Shown in pieces: positions 61,882 through 64,000 of a stretch of DNA of 64,000 nucleotides. A model generated the notes under the pieces. It was not told where the DNA came from and ran no database searches. It saw only the letters and a program-made list of their open reading frames with translations. A program made the translations under genes and the position numbers. Origin of the DNA: JBHGBM01 sp041946965 (GTDB taxonomy: Bacteria > Acidobacteriota > Terriglobia > Bryobacterales > Bryobacteraceae); the NCBI GenBank assembly GCA_041946965.1, contig JBHGBM010000002.1:1-64000 (forward strand). The letters run 5' to 3'. The stretch's first letter is position 1, and every line of letters begins with the position of its first letter.

Positions 61882-63039
61882 ATGGAGCGGCGGACTTTTC
61901 TGGCGGGCGCGGCTGCGGCCGCGGCCCAGGGCGATACGATTCGCGGCGCGCTCATCGGCGCCGGCGGGCGCGGGCGATTGCTCACGGCGGAGTTCAAGGA
62001 AGCCGGCGTGCAGATGCTGGCGGTGTGCGACGTCTACGAACCCAACCTCCAGGCGGGCTTGCAGGCCGCTAACACCGGCGCGAAGGCCTACGACAACTAC
62101 AAGCGCATGCTGGAGGACAGGTCCATCGACGTGGTGGTGGTCGCCACGCCCGACCACTGGCACGCGCAGATGACCATCGACGCCGTGGAAGCCGGCAAGG
62201 ACGTGTACGTCGAAAAGCCCATGGCGCACACCATCGAAGACGGGTTCCGCATGATCGAGGCCACGCGGCGCACGAAGCGCATCGTGCAGGTAGGAACCCA
62301 GCGGCGCAGCTACCCCCTGTTCCAGGAAGCCAACCAGATCATGCAGTCCGGGCGCGTGGGTCAGGTGCGGCTGGTGAATTCCTGGTGGATCAACAAGACC
62401 CCGGCGGCGCTCTCGCAGCCCCAACTGAAGGGCAAGCTGGACTGGAAACAGTGGCTGGGTCCCGCGCCCGCGCGCCCGCTCGACCCGGCGCGTTTCCGCA
62501 ACTGGTACTGGTTCTGGGACTACTCGGGCGGGTTGCTCGTCGGCCAGGCGGCGCACGTGCTGGACGCCATCAACTGGCTCATGAACTCCACCTACCCGCT
62601 GTCGGTGACATGCACCGGCAGACTCGCCATGGAAGGCGCCGAGGTGCCGGAGACGGCTTCCATGACGCTCGAATATCCGGAGTACGTGGCCGTGTTCTCA
62701 CTCGGCTACAAGGGCATGCGCTACGCCCAGGTGAACGACCAGATGAAGCAGTTCCACGGCGACAAGGCCCGCTTCGACGTGGGGCGCGAATCCTACGCGC
62801 TGTATCCGGAGCAGCCCGCCGCCGTGGACCTGAAGGCCGAAGTGCAAAAACGCGAGCCCGGCAGCTTCACTCCGGCCACGCGCCAGCACATCCGCAACTT
62901 TCTGGAATGCGTGCGGACGCGCCGCGATCCCAACGCCACGGTGGAGATGGGCCAGGCCACGAACGTGGGCCTGTGCATGGCCATGGAAGCGCTTCGCACC
63001 GGGCGCCGCGTGCGTTTCGACGGCCGCCGCATGGCTTAA
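61882..63039 (+). CDS. Tat-exported Gfo/Idh/MocA oxidoreductase, divergent paralog
   Basis: 385 residues, Tat-like start MERRTFLAGAAAAAAQG. Rossmann segment IRGALIGAGGRGRLLTAEF, ATPDHWHAQMTIDAVEAGKDVYVEKPMAH, NWYWFWDYSGGLLVGQAAHVLDAINWL. It shares the DHWH and AGKDVYxEKP blocks with the divergent neighbour, so the pair are paralogs. TACAAT lies exactly 7 nt before the ATG and no ribosome site is visible, suggesting a leaderless transcript. Stop shares TTAA with the convergent gene's stop. Confidence 0.9.
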   Translation: MERRTFLAGAAAAAAQGDTIRGALIGAGGRGRLLTAEFKEAGVQMLAVCDVYEPNLQAGLQAANTGAKAYDNYKRMLEDRSIDVVVVATPDHWHAQMTIDAVEAGKDVYVEKPMAHTIEDGFRMIEATRRTKRIVQVGTQRRSYPLFQEANQIMQSGRVGQVRLVNSWWINKTPAALSQPQLKGKLDWKQWLGPAPARPLDPARFRNWYWFWDYSGGLLVGQAAHVLDAINWLMNSTYPLSVTCTGRLAMEGAEVPETASMTLEYPEYVAVFSLGYKGMRYAQVNDQMKQFHGDKARFDVGRESYALYPEQPAAVDLKAEVQKREPGSFTPATRQHIRNFLECVRTRRDPNATVEMGQATNVGLCMAMEALRTGRRVRFDGRRMA

Positions 63040-63671
63040 AGGACCTTGATCACAAACCGCTCGCGATCGGTCAGCCCTTCCTCGCTGGTGGCGGTGAACG
63101 TGTATTTCAACGTCGCCGGAGGGAAGAACATCATGCAGTGCTTGCGCGAGGGCGGCAGCTTCCAGCCGACCGGATCCAGGCGCACGGACACGGCATTCTC
63201 CACTCCGTAGCACATGGCGATGCGCTGCCCGCGCTTGACCAGGTCCTTCTCCAGGTGAATGAACAGGATCCGCGGCGGCGGCGGGCTCACCTGGATGGTG
63301 AAAGATTCGGATACTTCGGACCCATCTTCTCCGGTGGCGTGAAGCGTGTAGGTGGTGTCTTTTTGCGGCGTGGCCGCGAAACAACGGTTCATCGCCGGCG
63401 CAAGTCGCTCCTCGGGCGGATCGAGCCGCACCGCGCGCGCGTTCTCCACTCCGTAGCACACCACCGAATGCCCGCCCCGCACAATAGCGCCGGTTCCGGC
63501 ATAGAAATGCGTAATCCTGACGCCCGGCCCGGAAACGGGCAGCGCGCCCGCGGGACGCGCCCTGCGCACCCGCTCACGGAAAGCGCGGTCGGCATGGAAG
63601 CGGGAGACCAGCGTCCACCCCGTGTATACCACCGCGAATGCCGCGCACCAGAGAATCCACTTCCGCACCAT
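63036..63671 (-). CDS. membrane-anchored protein with two tandem Ig-like repeats
   Basis: 211 residues. One N-terminal helix (WILWCAAFAVVYTGWTLV) anchors it. Two repeats of about 75 residues follow (about 51-128 and 133-211), each with the order ...RGxxxxxCYGVENAxxVRLDP...P...C/F...TYTxxATxExG...FxIxV. The cysteine in CYGVENA and one about 25 residues later recur in both repeats and could form a disulfide. No enzymatic motif; I do not recognise a named family. Confidence 0.6.
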   Translation of the reverse strand: MVRKWILWCAAFAVVYTGWTLVSRFHADRAFRERVRRARPAGALPVSGPGVRITHFYAGTGAIVRGGHSVVCYGVENARAVRLDPPEERLAPAMNRCFAATPQKDTTYTLHATGEDGSEVSESFTIQVSPPPPRILFIHLEKDLVKRGQRIAMCYGVENAVSVRLDPVGWKLPPSRKHCMMFFPPATLKYTFTATSEEGLTDRERFVIKVL

Positions 63672-63798
63672 GCCTCGCCCAGTGCACGCAGTATACCAGA
63701 CCGGTCAATCCGATTTGTCAATCACTTGGCCAGGCGCCGCTGTCCGGATGCGGACACCCCGTACCGCGAATGGCACGCGCGGCGATATGCTGGAACGC

Positions 63799-64000
63799 AT
63801 GACGACGCGGCGCACTTTCCTGACTTCCGCGGCTGCCGGCGCCCTGGCAAGCGGCGCCGCCGCGAAGCGGCCAAACCTGCTGTTCCTGCTTACCGACGAC
63901 CACCGCTGGGACGCGCTTGGCTGCATGGGCAACCGGATCATCCAGACCCCGAACCTGGACCGCCTGGCCCGCGACGGCGTCATCTTCGAGAATAACTTCT
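63799..64000 (+). CDS. Tat-exported sulfatase, 5' part only
   Basis: The start MTTRRTFLTSAAAGALASG is a Tat signal. It continues KRPNLLFLLTDDHRWDALGCMGN and TPNLDRLARDGVIFENNF before the window ends, about 67 residues. LLTDDxRWDALG is the metal-binding start of formylglycine sulfatases; the CxPxR motif would follow just beyond the edge. An ATG four codons earlier (63787) is also in frame, but TATGCT lies exactly 7 nt before 63799, and neither start has a good ribosome site. Confidence 0.85.
   Translation, partial: MTTRRTFLTSAAAGALASGAAAKRPNLLFLLTDDHRWDALGCMGNRIIQTPNLDRLARDGVIFENNF

Overview
The window looks like a chromosomal segment of a high-GC soil-type Acidobacteriota, most like the Bryobacterales/Solibacter group. 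That is an inference from gene content: Oar-like TonB receptors with a carboxypeptidase-regulatory domain, many secreted sulfatases, Tat-signal Gfo/Idh/MocA oxidoreductases, choice-of-anchor-D proteins and an HspR-controlled dnaK operon. I see no rRNA, tRNA, CRISPR array, insertion sequence or phage gene. Genes are packed tightly: most neighbours overlap by ATGA/TGATG or lie within 20 nt, and no gene-free stretch exceeds about 120 bases.

Layout. 1-1.4 kb: prfB (3' end outside the window) with its programmed frameshift site, behind a metallophosphoesterase. 1.5-7.4 kb: SNF2 ATPase, SWIM protein, Gfo/Idh dehydrogenase and MFS permease joined by 4-nt overlaps. 7.4-11.1 kb (minus): three secreted proteins ending in a strong intrinsic terminator. 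11.2-15.4 kb: dihydroxyacetone kinase (dhaK, dhaL and a DhaM-HPr-enzyme I fusion), then a GYD protein. 15.4-18.8 kb (minus): UMF1-type MFS, VOC protein, S41 peptidase. 18.9-22.4 kb (minus): dnaK-dnaJ-hspR with a HAIR-like operator over the promoter. 22.4-24.1 kb: ModA-like binding protein and a sugar 3-epimerase-like isomerase. 24.1-27.3 kb (minus): GT39-like membrane protein carrying a SEC-C motif, Maf, NapH-like ferredoxin.

The most striking part is 27.4-47.0 kb, a divergent locus around a 107-bp promoter region at 39577-39683. Leftward it reads sulfatase, TonB receptor, beta-propeller hydrolase-like protein, SDR, Gfo/Idh, UroD/MtaA-like protein, DapA-type aldolase, an MFS permease broken by an internal deletion, and a second Gfo/Idh. 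Rightward it reads two tandem beta-propeller paralogs, an Asp-box sialidase-like protein, a GntR regulator, a D-2-hydroxyacid dehydrogenase and an MFS permease. I infer an uncharacterised uptake and catabolic system for a sulfated, possibly O-methylated, sugar or sugar acid.

47.1-50.2 kb holds a chemoreceptor, a TPR protein and trmO. 50.2-64 kb is a second saccharide region: two more beta-propeller paralogs behind a sulfatase-nucleoside hydrolase fusion, a parallel beta-helix protein, a GH27 alpha-galactosidase, a thiamine-diphosphate enzyme with a Gfo/Idh partner, another Tat-exported Gfo/Idh, a two-repeat anchored protein, and the start of a third sulfatase.
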